Origin: Ficedula albicollis
Taxonomy: Eukaryota > Chordata > Aves > Passeriformes > Muscicapidae
Length of the DNA stretch: 64,000 nucleotides
Assembly: GCF_000247815.1 (NCBI RefSeq)
Contig: NC_021681.1
Coordinates: forward strand, 21,526,442 to 21,590,441
Direction: 5' to 3'
Shown here in pieces: positions 26,743-39,353 of the stretch (position 1 is its first letter; each line of letters begins with the position of its first letter). The notes under the pieces are model-generated. The model saw only the letters and a program-made list of their open reading frames with translations. It did no database searches and was not told the origin of the DNA. A program made the position numbers and the translations under genes.

Positions 26743-28721
26743 AGGCTACACAATCAATGTGAACACCTCAAAACTCAGAAGAGGTTATAATTAAAAAGGA
26801 ATATGTCAATTCATGGTGGTCTGCTGAAACATTGGTTACACAGCTTGAAAACAATACAAGTAAATTGGCATAGAATCAAACTAAAAATATTCCACCCAAA
26901 GTACTGTTGGGGCTAACAGCAGGTATGGCTTTAATAGAGTCAGTCTTTGTGCTTGTCCTGAAATACATCTCCTATTTGCCATCCTTTGTTTTAAGTGTCA
27001 AAAACACATGGAGGAACTCATCAAAGAAAGGTCTGAGCCTTGAACTAGTTTTTTTTTCTTTTTTCATTCTCTTCCCAGCGCCCCCCCCCCTTAAACTACA
27101 ATGCAGTTCTAAATTCTGCTACAGATGTGAGAAAACAATAGCATTTTTTGTTGTAAATGTGAAATTTTTTTTTTTAATCAAACCACCAGACCTAGCATTT
27201 TTGATCTTCACAAAGCTTTAGAAACAATACTCAGTAACAATCAATCGTTATCGTACAGCCCATGAATACTAAAGACAGCAAATAACATTTACTTTGCTTT
27301 CATGTTTGAGGTTTTTTCCTAAAAAGTTGTTTATTGCAAAGTTGCAATCATCTACCAGGCTGTAACAATTGCCTGGTTCTGTAACTTTATTTGTCATATG
27401 CTCCAAGGTACATTTGGAAACCAAGTCTGCAACTTTTTATCTTCTAAATCTGTCACCAGTTGAAAAGGATGACTACTTAGAAATCTGTTTTTCTTAGATC
27501 TGGTTTGCTCTTTTGTAACCATTTTCAAAGTGCACGCCCAAGTCTTAAAACAATAAAAAAATATACATAAATACACAAACTTTCTACTGGAATCAAAAGC
27601 TTCCCCGAGTTTTCTTCAGATTCCTGTACACGATTCAAGTAAACATATTGAATTTTCTGTATGAATAAGTATATCCTGATACAACATTTAATAAATATTC
27701 ATTTTCATTCATGAAGAACGTGTTTAATCCCCTGAAGACTAAATGCACTGTGTAACAGAGAAACCAGAGCTGATCCTAAGGCATGCAGCACATTAACCTG
27801 TACCCACATTCTGAACAGTTAATACTCAGCAAAGCAGCAAGTGCTCCTAAGGACTGGAAGTAGTTTGATGCAAATGCAAAATACATATGTAAAAACACTG
27901 CTAGTATAACTGCAAATTAATTTATGTTGGGAGGATCAGAATGCTAAACACCTTTATTGGTGACAAATGATGTTTTTTCTATTCTCTGGGAGTGTATTAT
28001 ACATCTCTTGTCAAGTTGTTGCTGAGATACCATGTTATCCAAGCACTTATATTGTGATTTATAAAAGAAAAAGACGACTACTGCATATATTATCAGGGAT
28101 CATCTATCCACTGTTTTGCTTCTTGCACCTATTGTTTACTAGCACAAACAGGTACTGGGGCTGCCATTTCAGGGGCTGTATTTACCCCTAGAGTTAGTAA
28201 CTCACATAATAACAACTGCCTGGTTTAATTCTGCATAAGAGTTGAATAACTTCACTATATGCAGTTTCACTTATTCAAATAATGGGGCTTTTTTAGAAGA
28301 CAAACCCAAATGACATCCTGCAAAATGCTCAAAACACTCAGAAAGTTAATTAGTACAACAACAATAGAATAGGGATCACACAGCCTCATTAAAAGAGAAT
28401 ATTTTAATCAAAAAAACAACCTCCACAAGCTAACAGCCATAAAGTTATAAGAATCAAACTGTCAGCCAAGATACAAAACTCAGAAACTTAAAGAAAACCA
28501 ACAAACCAAAAATTAAAAAAAAACCAAAAAAAAAAACAAAACAGGAAACCATTACCAAAGCTTTCCAAGACCCTACTTTGCTCTTTTTAAATTCACACAA
28601 CCATTTTAGATGGAAAATACCCCTAAAACCAACAAAATATATGATACACTTTGCATCAGTCTCAGGACCTGCAGTCACAACACTTACTCTAGAGGGGAAA
28701 TTTGCCATATTTATCACATAG

Positions 28722-28798
28722 ACCTCTGTCTACTATGTTTCATGTCAATTGAGTTGTAAACCTCTGTCTACTATGTTTCACGTCAATTGAGTTGTAAA
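28722..28798 (+). repeat. 38-bp tandem direct duplication
   Basis: Copies at 28722-28759 and 28760-28797 (acctctgtctactatgtttc and on to ttgagttgtaa) differ by one transition (catgtc versus cacgtc). Confidence 0.93.
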
Positions 28799-29345
28799 GT
28801 ATGTGAAATTTAACCTACACAGGTAATGAACATTAAAAAAAAAAAAAAAGGACAAAGACATTTCCTCACAAGTATCAGTAACGCATTTGCATATAATCAT
28901 TGGTTAAAATTTAAAAGGAAGGCAGTTCATAATTTTTAGGAACAAAAATACCTTAAAAAAGAAAATTAACCCAGAGAAAGTACCTGAGCATTACAAACTG
29001 CTAACAAGTGATCTTAGTGCCTTGGGTGGTCTTGAACAAGAGCTGAAGTGCTGACTAACCACGATCAATAATACATCAACAAAGACATGGTAGATCTTTA
29101 AAATCCATAGTGCTTATTTGAATGGGGTTCCAGGGTCAAGAAAAGCAACATGACCCAAATTGTATTTACTTCTCTCTGAATTAATCTGAAAATTACTTCA
29201 ATACATACTGACTTCATTTTTATCGTTTTGGCCATTAAGTAGGATATTACAAAAATCACGTTAGATTATTGTATCTTTTGTTGATATTATACACACCCTG
29301 TTTTTAGGGCTTTTTTTGCAGGTGTTTTTAATTCTATACTGCTGG

Positions 29346-29885
29346 AGAATCATAGAATGGTTTTTGTTGAAAGGGGCCTTTAGAGGTCATGTATGCAATG
29401 AGCAGGGACATCTACTGGAGCAGGTTGTTCAGAGACCCATCCAATCTTGCCTTGAACAATTCCAGGGATGGGGCAGCCACAGCTTCTCTGTGCCAGGGCC
29501 TCACCACCCTCATTCTAAAGAATTTCTTTATGTCTGGGCTCCAAGTGTACATTGACAGCTCACATGCAGCTTTTCACCCTGTATTTACTCACAGGTCCTT
29601 CTCTGTGAGGCTTCTCTCAATCCCTTCATCCAATCTTGTATTGATACCAGGGATTGCCCAAACCCATCTGCAGCACCATGCCAAAGGCCCTACCAAAGTC
29701 CATGCAGATGGCACCTGCAGCTCCTCCCTTGTCCATTGGTGAAGTTATTCCATCACAGCAATCCATGAGATCATGCAGGAAAGTCTTGCCCTTGGTGGAG
29801 CCGTGTTCTCTGTGTCTAATCATGCTCCCTGTCCTCCATGTGCTCAGCATAGCTCCCAGGAAGACATCCATCAAAAATCACTCCA
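29346..29885 (-). mobile_element. CR1 LINE fragment with 3' end and RT remnant
   Basis: The left edge reads gaatcatagaatggttt, the reverse complement of the CR1 terminal octamer repeat (ATTCTATG-type). It is followed by the CR1 3' region (ggacatctactggagcagg, ttgttcagagacccatcc, tccagggatggggcagcc, cctcaccaccctcattct). Further right, on the minus strand, comes a remnant of the reverse transcriptase frame. Much of the sequence normally between the RT core and the 3' region is missing, so the copy is internally deleted as well as 5'-truncated. It cannot be active. Confidence 0.9.
29626..29874 (-). pseudogene. CR1 reverse transcriptase fragment
   Basis: An 82-codon minus-strand frame contains EHGSTKGK (residues 23-30) and MDFGRAFGMV (residues 58-67). 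These correspond to the QHGFTKGKS-like block and the DFSKAFD-type block of non-LTR (CR1 clade) reverse transcriptases. The catalytic YADD-type motif, the endonuclease domain and the rest of the roughly 1,000-residue ORF2 are absent. After about residue 67 the similarity ends and the frame continues in unrelated CR1 sequence across a deletion. The first ATG is not a real start. This is a dead fragment of the mobile element, not a host gene. Confidence 0.8.
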
Positions 29886-32800
29886 TTTTGCTGAAATTTT
29901 TTTGTCACCGTAAAATGACACAGCTTGAATGTTTTCAAACTGGAATCACTAAAATAAGGAGTGTCATGTGAGGCTAAAGGCCTGGTAGCAACTCCCGCTC
30001 ATCCTCTTGCTCAAGGGCTATTACACTATAGTCCTTCAAAAAGACAGCAGAGGAGATGAGTATGAAATGACTGTGTCTAAATAAAAGAGGAGTTTTGACA
30101 GAGTTAAACTCCTTTTAATACACCTGAGAAGTCATACATCTCTCAAGTCCTAAGTATTCTCTGCTATCATTCACTCCAACAGGAGGCATTAGGACTTAGC
30201 AGGATCCAGCTTATAGTTCTAACAGCAAGAGGCATATCAAGAGCATATCACTCTCCATCACCAGGATTTTGAAATGCTGAGCATTTTTTAATACAGCACC
30301 CCAGGTGTTTGCTGCTTAAAACATACTCTACATGAGCATCTGCAGATGGCATGTCAACGGGGAGCCATCGAGATTCAAAAGCACTAACATTCTCTTTGGG
30401 ACCCCTCGCTGGGGCCCTAAACAAAAAAAAAAAAAAAAATCCATCACAACAAACACAACACCAGGAGGGAGGGGGGGGAAAAAAAAAATCAAACAGAAAG
30501 AAAAATCCCAGTATGAAATGTTCTCATGTACAGCAAATGCACAACCTGGTCCTGCAGTCCTTGTTAAAGTAAATCACCCCAATGAAAATAAGCAAGAGAG
30601 GCGATTCAGGCACTGTGCTGCACAGGTAATGTTTGCCCTGGATAACTCAACCATGAATAACTCAGTCTAAGTGAAGCTCAAGTAATACCATTACTAACTG
30701 TTTTCATGTATGAAGGACTGATTTTCTTTCACAACGAAAGGAGGCTCAGGTTGCAGTGCTCCTAAAACGAAGATACAGGACAGGCTGGTTTTTTGATCCA
30801 AGGATGGTGCAGGTGATGTTCCTGTTTTGCCTCATACCCACTGAAGGGTGGGGATGTGAATCTTCTCCATTGCAGGGTTGCACTCTTATGTAATACATAA
30901 CAAAATCAGCTAAGCATGGTCTAAGAAGGAGTGTAAGCTGCAAGGAAAAATTTACAATTGTTTCTGCTCCTGTAAGCTAATTGTAACATTTAGAGGTTCT
31001 GATTCCAGACAGAGGTTGTGTAGCCTACAAACAGCACTGATATGACCAAAGTATCAAATAGTCAATAACTGTTAATAATTTATACACAGGTTGCACGGCA
31101 GGAGGTACGTGATGAATAAATGGCACAAAAATCAAGATCACTGTGTGAGCAGAACACAAATTCTATTTGACAGACATATGTAAAGCACTGCCTACAGAAA
31201 GGTTTATATTCAGAGATTTGCGAGAACACACAGAACTACGGTGTACAGATTATGTTGTCTTTCTGAGATAAAGAAATGCAACTACTTTCAGGAAAGCTGG
31301 GTTTTGTCAGCTCTAGATAAGGGTCTTCTCGATATAACTGTGAAGTAAGCATCAACAGCAGATTCTGATTCTCATTTGTCACTCAAAAACACTTAGGAAG
31401 AAAAACAGCTCAAAGAATATGAAAGATTAAAATAAATTAGGTGCTCATTTTCCATGATAACTTAACACAGCCATTTAATAGGATGAAAACATTTCAAATC
31501 TAGGACTATTACACTCTACTGTGACACTCTAGACAGTAAAAGACATCCTACCCACAGTCATCATCACCACTTAATTTAATAACAATCTAAAATTAAGAGC
31601 AATTGACTCTCTAAATACTTGGAGAAGATTATGAGAATGAACCATGATGGAAGAAATCGCTTGAAAGCTGTTTTAAAATCCTTTGCATTATTACAGTTCA
31701 CTTTCAAGAGTTACTTTGTAAAAGATTATCCATGAAGTAATTTTTTATATTTGCAGCTGTCCTGTGGTCACATATTCCTTTTAAAAAGTAATGAAAGCAA
31801 GCTATAAGTACTTTTTGCCACTGCTTATAAAATTTTGAATTCTTGCATGTTAAAATGCATGACATTTTAAAAACAGATCAAGATGAACCTGAAATAATTA
31901 GATAGTGAACAACAATTGTTGTGAATTAAATTAATTATGCCCTTCAGCCAGCTGTTTTACACAGGATAGTCTCCACCACAGAGAATCACCAGCTTATGGG
32001 AACTTCCCTAATTTCACCATTATGATTGAGATACGCCATAAAGAGTAGATGTGGTTTACCCTTGCATGTAAACACCTAATTGCACCAGAAGTTAATGAGA
32101 AGTCTAAAGCAAGGACTCAGGTCTTTTAGAGGAAAGATGATACTGTCTCACCAGCTTGTTTCTCATCTTGTTAATGAGACTGAAAACCCAAATTTGCTAA
32201 GCATGAAGAAACCAAGTTTGATTCAGTCCTAATAACAGATAACTCACAGAAGTAAAGAAACCAGCTGAGAGATTCCTGTAAGCTTCAATAGGCTTTGGAT
32301 CAAGCACATGGCAATTTTGCTTTTGTTTTTCTAATTAAACTTGATTACACCAAGCATCCTACACTGAGCAAATTGTTGGAATGCAGACATGACCTGCAGC
32401 ATTATTTAACCTGCTGGGATGGTGTTATTTCATGATCTAAAATTACACAGTTTGGCAACAGAGGTGGACTATCTACCTGAGTGCACATTGAAAAAGTTCT
32501 TTTTGTGTTGCATATCATTCAAAATGAATATGCACAGAAATATTTCTGTCAACTTTGACAGTTCAAATTCTTCTTAATAGTTGTAAAGAAAAAAGAATGG
32601 GTAACATGCCATTTCTCAGTCTCTTTCTCATATTTTTCCTGCTATTTCATTATGGGAAACAAACAAATAATAAATCATAGCCAGAAAGAACAAATTTTTT
32701 GACATTTCTTTTCATACCTTACACATAGTTACAGCTTTGCTATGTGTTGGGGATTTTTTTTATGAATTGAAATGTATTTAATACAAAGTACTGGGAAATT

Positions 32801-33887
32801 TACACATAATTTTATCCTATTTCAGGCATAACTGTGATGGTGTGAAACAGGCATAAATCAGGTAATACATACTAGGCAACACACTAAAATACACTTAATT
32901 ACAATCAGTCATTACCTGTCTTCTCCTTGGCTGCTAAAACAGCAGATGTGCTATCCTGTGTGCACACTGGGCAAAAATTTTACATCAAAAGCTTCTTAAC
33001 AAAACTAAATATTATGACTTCACTTATTTGATGTGAATATAATATGTATATTTGCATGTTAATTCAGTGACAAGTTTCTTGTCTCTGAACTGAACAGGAT
33101 GTATGAGCAGATTTCTATGTACTTATTGTAACATTTCTTTATTTCTATTTAAATCATTTCTTGATAAAAATAATTGAAATATGAGAACGTTGGTTTTGTC
33201 ATTTAGCTGATCCTTATGGTCTATCTCTCCAATTTCAACCGTGTAATTCAGCTTCTCTGCTGCTGATCTTGTACCTCATCTTCCTTCCAGCCTCACCATG
33301 CTCAGCCCACACCTTGCCCAGCACTGGCATCATTTGGTTTTCTCAATTCCATTCACAAATCCAGCAAAAAATCATCCATGTTTTTGCAAGCTTTTTTTTT
33401 TTTTTTTCCTTGGCCTAGTTGAGCTGGCTCAAGGACAGGTAGAGATAAAAGCTACAGCTGACAGCAGCTGTGCTGATAAGCCCAGAGAGCAAGGGTGGAA
33501 GAATGAGGACAGAGGAGAAAATGGAATCTTCCCTTAGCTCGAGCTCATGCAAAAACATCAAAATGTCACTGATGGAAAACCAAGATAAAGAGCATTAAGA
33601 AGAATTCTAGCTCAAACCAGACTAAAAGCCAAAATCAAACACAGGGAGCTTAGGGAAACCATCCTGCCCTGGATGTTTTGAGGGTGGAAAGTGTCAGCTG
33701 ACACTTTTTACTGGGGGTAAAGCCAACCACATCCACCCACAGAGGAAGGTACAGTCAGCCCCTGAGCTGCTTTGGTTGCTGCTGCTCCATGGCCATAGAA
33801 ATGGCAGTAGCCTTAGACAGGTGACATATTTAGGATGGGCAGAGGAGTTTGAACCATCATTTCAAATTCTGAAATTGCATTTCATGG
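29886..33887. other. Unique non-coding DNA
   Basis: AT-rich, gene-poor stretch with a low-complexity A/G-rich patch at 30,422-30,490 (A17, then a G8/A10 tract). No interspersed repeat or RNA gene is recognised. Confidence 0.5.
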
Positions 33888-34348
33888 TCTTGATTAGTAT
33901 TTTTAATTTTAAACTTAAGGTGCATTTTGAGGCTTGCCAAATAGTACTGTGAACAATTATTTTCAATACACATACTGTCTTTTGCTTTGAAAAAAAGATA
34001 CAGTGGATGATGAAAAGAACTAAGGCACTTTTTCAATAAGGTGTCTCATGAAAATATATATTTTTAAACAACAGGAAAGCTTCGATATGATAAATACACG
34101 TGCATTTGCAAATCCTTCCCATCTTGATTAGTATTTTTAAACTTAAGGTGCATTTTGAGGCTTGCCAAATAGTACTGTGAACAATTATTTTCAATACACA
34201 TACTGTCTTTTGCTTTGAAAAAAAGATACAGTGGATGATGAAAAGAACTAAGGCACTTTTTCAATAAGGTGTCTCATGAAAATATATATTTTTAAACAAC
34301 AGGAAAGCTTCGATATGATAAATACACGTGCATTTGCAAATCCTTCCC
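33888..34348 (+). repeat. ~230-bp tandem direct duplication
   Basis: Copy 1 is 33888-34121 and copy 2 is 34122-34348. I see no base substitutions. The only difference is 6 bp (ttttaa) near the start of copy 1, which is missing from copy 2. The 6 bp lie in a repeated TTTTAA context, consistent with slippage. Near-zero divergence implies very recent duplication or an assembly artefact. Confidence 0.95.
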
Positions 34349-37300
34349 TGGAGGACTGAATGGTTTAAAGAAATACCTCAAATTTTATTTTGCCTTTAAT
34401 TTAATAGTTCAAATCTACCTTAAGACAAGAGTAGAAGCAAACAGCTGTTACTATCTGGTGGCTGCTGGGCAGCCTATGCAAAATGTACCATTAGTTTTAG
34501 ACCTGCTCCTAGTAGATAAATTCTCACTTTGTAAAACCACCTCTGCACCCAAACACATCCGTCAGCAGCCGCAGAGTCTTTGGCATGTGGAAGCAGTGAA
34601 ACACAAAAGGTATTATTGATAAATTAGCTGCTTCTTTCCTGTTAGTGGAGGAATGGGGTTGCTGCTGCTGAACTATATTGCAGCTATGCATAACATATTC
34701 CTAATGCACTGGTGTTTTGTCTAGGGGCTTCTACTGCCAAGAAACACTCTTTTCCATTATTTCCCAAGGGGCCCAGATCTAAGTGTAGTAGAGGATTTCA
34801 CAATTAGTCTATTTTCTCATGAGATGCAGCCTAAATTTTTCGTCTTAACTCAATCACTTTTTTCCAACTTAAAATCTCTTCTGCTCTACATAATTCTTGT
34901 TGCCTGAGTCATAGTAGTTACATTTATAACACCATATTCTCCTCCTGTACATCACCAACCAAAATGTTTTTGGAGTTTTCTTCCAGGTTTTTTGTTTGTT
35001 TGGGATTTCTTTTTAGTAGGGTGGGGGTTTGGGTGGAGGGGGTTGTTTTGTTTTTTTATCCTAACCTCACATCTCTCTCAGAGCTCCATGATTCATTTCC
35101 TATTTACATTTCTTATCTTCTCAGACTCCACCAGACCACAGGACAGAGTGACTGGGGAGGGATGCTGGGGCTCCCTGCAGGAGCCATAACCCCACTGCAG
35201 GATGGATTATGGCTTCACCAAAGGACACCAAACAACAAGCCCAGAGGCAAAGCAAGCTCCTAGGTTTGCACAACACACCAACTTGTCAGATAAAAGTGCA
35301 GCACCAGGAGAAGGAAGGAAGGGAAGAAACAAATTCTCATCACTGCTGTCATGAAACTAGACAAGTCCACTGAGTTTTCCTAACTTGAGAGGAAACCCAG
35401 GTCCATGGCATGGCCCACTGTTCCTTATTTTCTTACAGTATTGCTTCATTACAGCCGTGTTTCTGTAGTTTCTGAATTTGCTGCATGAACAGAGCTGCAC
35501 TTTCCACCACGTTCTGTGCTGTGCACCATCTTCCAGCACCCAAGGCATGAGGAGCCCTCCTGAAACCTCCAAGACCAGAACCCCTCCTAATCCATCTCCC
35601 TCAGGCACGACACCAAAAAATTAGCTCCTGATCTTAGAGATCATCTCCAAAGGTTTTGCTGAAAATTAAAAGCTTGTTTGAGATCCCTTAGGAAGATAAA
35701 AGTACACAGCTTGGCTAAAATGGAATTACTACAGTATTAAAGAGATGTGAGGGACAGACTACCAATTACTTTCACCTTCATTCAGGACACAGAGCTGTGG
35801 AAAAAGCAAGAGGTGAACCCTCAGCTCCCTTCATTTCAGGAGCAGCCTGGGACCTGCCCAGTCCTTGTGTGCCACCCTCATGGCAGAGCTGCTGGCTCAC
35901 ACGCCATCAATGGGGAGTGGAGGGCAGTCACTCCTGCCCTGCCACCGTGGCCCTACAAAGCCCAGCACAGTCTGCAGGCCCTGGCAGCATCCATCCCTCC
36001 CTCCCCTCTGCACCTTCCTGCTCCCCTGCTCCAGAGGCTGGGCACAAGCCAGCATCACCTCAGCACCACACAGCTGTGCAGGAGGTTTGGAGGGATGGGC
36101 TCCAGCTTCCCCCCAACAGATGAACCTCATGGACAGGATGTGCCTCCAAAACACACTGTCCCTAATTCATCCCCTCTGGAGCTCTCAAAAAACATTGCCT
36201 GAAGACTTGACTTTTCCCTGCTTGCCTTGAAGAAACTTTGGAACACAGTCAGATCCCATCCGACCCACATCTGGAGTCTTTTCCTTCATTTCCCTCAGTT
36301 TTGCTTTTTTCCTCCCCTTTTCACTTTTTAAATTTAACCTGACTCGACAATTTACAACATTCTTCACAGCTTTGCACCTTGTGGATCCCCATCTGTGCAT
36401 GCAAAATGCTTCCAAATCCAAATGTTAGTGCTCTGGGTTGTGGTTGAACTGCTGGAGTTGGAGGATTTGTGTTTTGGGGGAAAGAGAAGGGTGCTCTTCC
36501 TCCCACAGCAGAGAAAACAAACCTCTGTGCACTCTGGTTTCTTGTTCTTAACTATGAGATCTCATGGAAGGAAGGACATCTGCAAGAGGGTAACATAGTG
36601 CAGTGGTAAAGGAGTTGGGAAATGCTGCTGGAGAAGGAATTAGAACAGCAACACTTGAGCTCAGCTGTTCACCAGCATTAACACAGCACGGGGCCACAAA
36701 AAGAACCATTCAGACCCTGTCTTGCAACAAATGAGAGCCCAATATCTTTGTTACCACAGGCTGCCATGGCCACACGTCCCAGCTCTGTGCCTTTTGTCCC
36801 AAACCCAAGTGCCCCAGAGTGAGGCTTTACCAACCATGGCCCATTCAGAGATGTGGCAGCAGTCTGAAATCTGATTTGTGGCATCCTTGCAGATGCAGTC
36901 ACCTATAACCCTATAACTCTGAGTCACCTTGCACCACCAGGTTCCCCAACTTTGGTTTTTTTCACCTGTGAAATATCTCTGACTGAAAGAGAAGTTATAT
37001 TCCCTTTGAATTTAAGAAAACATACATGCTTCTAAGTAAAAGATGAAAGAGAAAAAATGTCAAAAATTCAAGCCAATATCATCAATCAGAAATGCTGATG
37101 TGGGGTGGAAGCTCACTGCACATGGGTCAGCAGAGATTACAACAGTGTGGAGCTGTCCTTCAGTGGTGTGGAAGGAGCGACCTGAGCAAACCCCAACCCT
37201 CCATCTCCATCCTCCCCCTCCAGCACTGCTGCTCCAAGAGACAAGTGTCAAACACTCCCCCAGGCACAGAGGCTCATGCCCTGGGAGAGTGAACGGCTTT

Positions 37301-38930
37301 GAAAGCACCAGGCACCCTTCAGCACAGCCCAGAGCAGTGCATGCATGGGGCAGAAACCATCGTGCCCCACAGTAATATACTGCAGAAGGGAATTGAGGGA
37401 GACACTTCAACTGTCAGCACTTTTTTTTCTCGCTTAGGATGAAAGAATGAAAATCTGGATTAGTTGCAAGATCAGCTGTTGGGTTTTTCTTTTAAAAATT
37501 CCCTACAAACTCTGTGGAAGGGAGCCAGCCACCAGCTTCAGCAATTCAAACTTGATATACTTCGGGAAACTGTACGTGCTTTCCTAATTAATATTTCCCC
37601 TGAGTCAGGGGAGCATAAGGAAATCTGAGAATTGCAGAGAACAGGAAGAAATGAGAAATGGATTTATAGAGTAAGCTGTAATTGTTTCAGGCTTCATGTG
37701 CTAGAGACAATAAAGGGGTCTGTACCACTGTTTCCCATACAAAATTAAAGGTTCTTTACTTAGGGCTAGTAGAAACTTTGGGAGTGAACTCTACCTGAAC
37801 TGCAGTCATTGTTTGTATGATGGCTCAAATGATGCGGTGTGACACATTCCAAAAGGCACACGTAATTTAGATTAATTGTGCAGCACGCAGACCTTTTACA
37901 GCCTGCAGTGAGGCTGGCGCTCTGTGGCAGCACACAGCACAGTGAGGAAGGAGAAGCCAGCTCAGGGCTCTCTTAGCAGTGACTTGCATTCTCCTGCACG
38001 TGTGATGCTGCTCCTGACAACAAATCCCCCCGGCACTCCTGCTCAGCTGCAGGATCTGTCACTGCTCCTCACTCTCCTGAGTGAGTCACTCCAGCAGAAG
38101 GCTCTGACAGGAGCTGTTTGGTCCATTCACACCGAGGGAACAGCAGTAATTAGTCATATTGAACAGAATAAAAATGAATATAATTGACACGAAATGGGTT
38201 CTACAGAATTTGCTCCAAAACCCAGCGGGGCTGAACCCTTATATTGTGCAAACAGGCTCCACTGAATCAATAAACTCACTGATTTATATCAGCTGACAAC
38301 TGCCCCGTTGAATTTAATGGGAAATTATCTCTTTTCTATAGATTTTCCCTACTGCTTATAATTACACTTCTCTCAAATTTTACAGGATGATTCAATGATC
38401 AACATTCTTTGTCAGGCCTCTTAGAAATGGTCTTAGTTTTGGAAAGCAAGTACATGGGAGAGATTCAGAGCACCTTTCAGATTAATCACAAACCTGAAGT
38501 TACTATTTATTACTGCAGTGCTGTCAGAAGCACACACCTCCCTGACAGCCTCCAGCCTTTGCCACCCCTATTCCCCACCCAAGGCTGTGGTAGGCACACC
38601 ACACATTCTTCAGATGGTGGGAATGAGAAGGACCAGATCCCCTGGCAAACACACAGGACACCCAGATAGTGGGAGATCTCATCCCATAGAGGCTTCAGGG
38701 CCATGGCCATGAGTCTCAATAGCATTATAAACTGTGTCGATTCATCCAGTTCTGGGTCATCACTCATGTCCATGTGTACCCCAGCACAAACCTATAACCT
38801 GCTAAATGCCTTTGGAGCATCATCATGGGTACTCCCTGGTTTCTTAGCTTTGGCCATTGGTATTGGTTGCAAGTTAAAGTTTCTCTTTATTTTTTATTTT
38901 TTTTTTAAATCTGAGTGAAGTTGTTTTCCT
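34349..38930. other. Unique non-coding DNA
   Basis: AT-rich DNA with GC-richer patches at about 35.1-35.25, 35.8-36.2, 37.1-37.35 and 38.5-38.7 kb. In these patches several frames stay open at once on both strands (for example three overlapping plus-strand frames at 35,747-36,230). None shows a recognisable domain or a consistent splice structure. Confidence 0.5.
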
Positions 38931-39126
38931 GTACCTCCATGGAATCTGTCCAAAAATTTACAGACTAAAGTTGCTTCCAGTAAATACATGGCAAATATGA
39001 ACACAAGGACATGGGCAGCAGCTGTCAGGTACCTCCATGGAATATGTCCAAAAATGTACAGACTAAAGTTGCTTCCAGTAAATACATGGCAAATATGAAC
39101 ACAAGGACATGGGCAGCAGCTGTCAG
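38931..39126 (+). repeat. 98-bp tandem direct duplication
   Basis: Copies at 38931-39028 and 39029-39126 start gtacctccatggaat and end gcagcagctgtcag. They differ by two substitutions (aatctg/aatatg and atttac/atgtac). Confidence 0.95.
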
Positions 39127-39222
39127 GGAGAACCATTGGGTGCAGGAGTCCCCTTGTGAGCCACAGCTCATCCTATTTGAGTCACACGTTTAACCCTTTT
39201 CAAGACCAGACAGATTTGTGCA

Positions 39223-39353
39223 TCATAGAATTAGAGTGGTTTGGGTTGAAAGGAGCCTCAAAGGTCATCCACACCCAATCCCTCTACCATGGGCAGGGAC
39301 ACTTTCCACTTGACCAGGTTGCTCAGAGCCTCATTCAACTTGGCCTTGAACAT
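39223..39353 (-). mobile_element. CR1 LINE 3'-end fragment, ~130 bp
   Basis: The sequence runs tcatagaattagagtggttt, gggttgaaaggagcctcaaa, ggtcatccacacccaatccc, ccatgggcagggacactttcc, accaggttgctcagagcc, ttggccttgaac. This is the reverse complement of the last part of an avian CR1, truncated abruptly at its 5' side. It lies about 100 bp to the right of the 98-bp duplication. Confidence 0.92.

Larger units (their letters stand above)
23545..28721. other. Mostly unique non-coding DNA
   Basis: AT-rich block holding a T-run just after 23,545, a TA-dinucleotide repeat (23,791-23,816) and three short duplications listed separately. No gene or RNA is recognised. Confidence 0.5.

Noticed and set aside
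30332..30670. 112-codon plus frame with lysine-rich stretches
   Set aside because: The lysine runs come from A-rich low-complexity DNA at 30,422-30,490; no recognisable protein.
35747..36230. Three overlapping plus-strand frames of 108-151 codons
   Set aside because: Simultaneous open frames reflect local GC richness and few stops, not coding selection. No recognisable protein.
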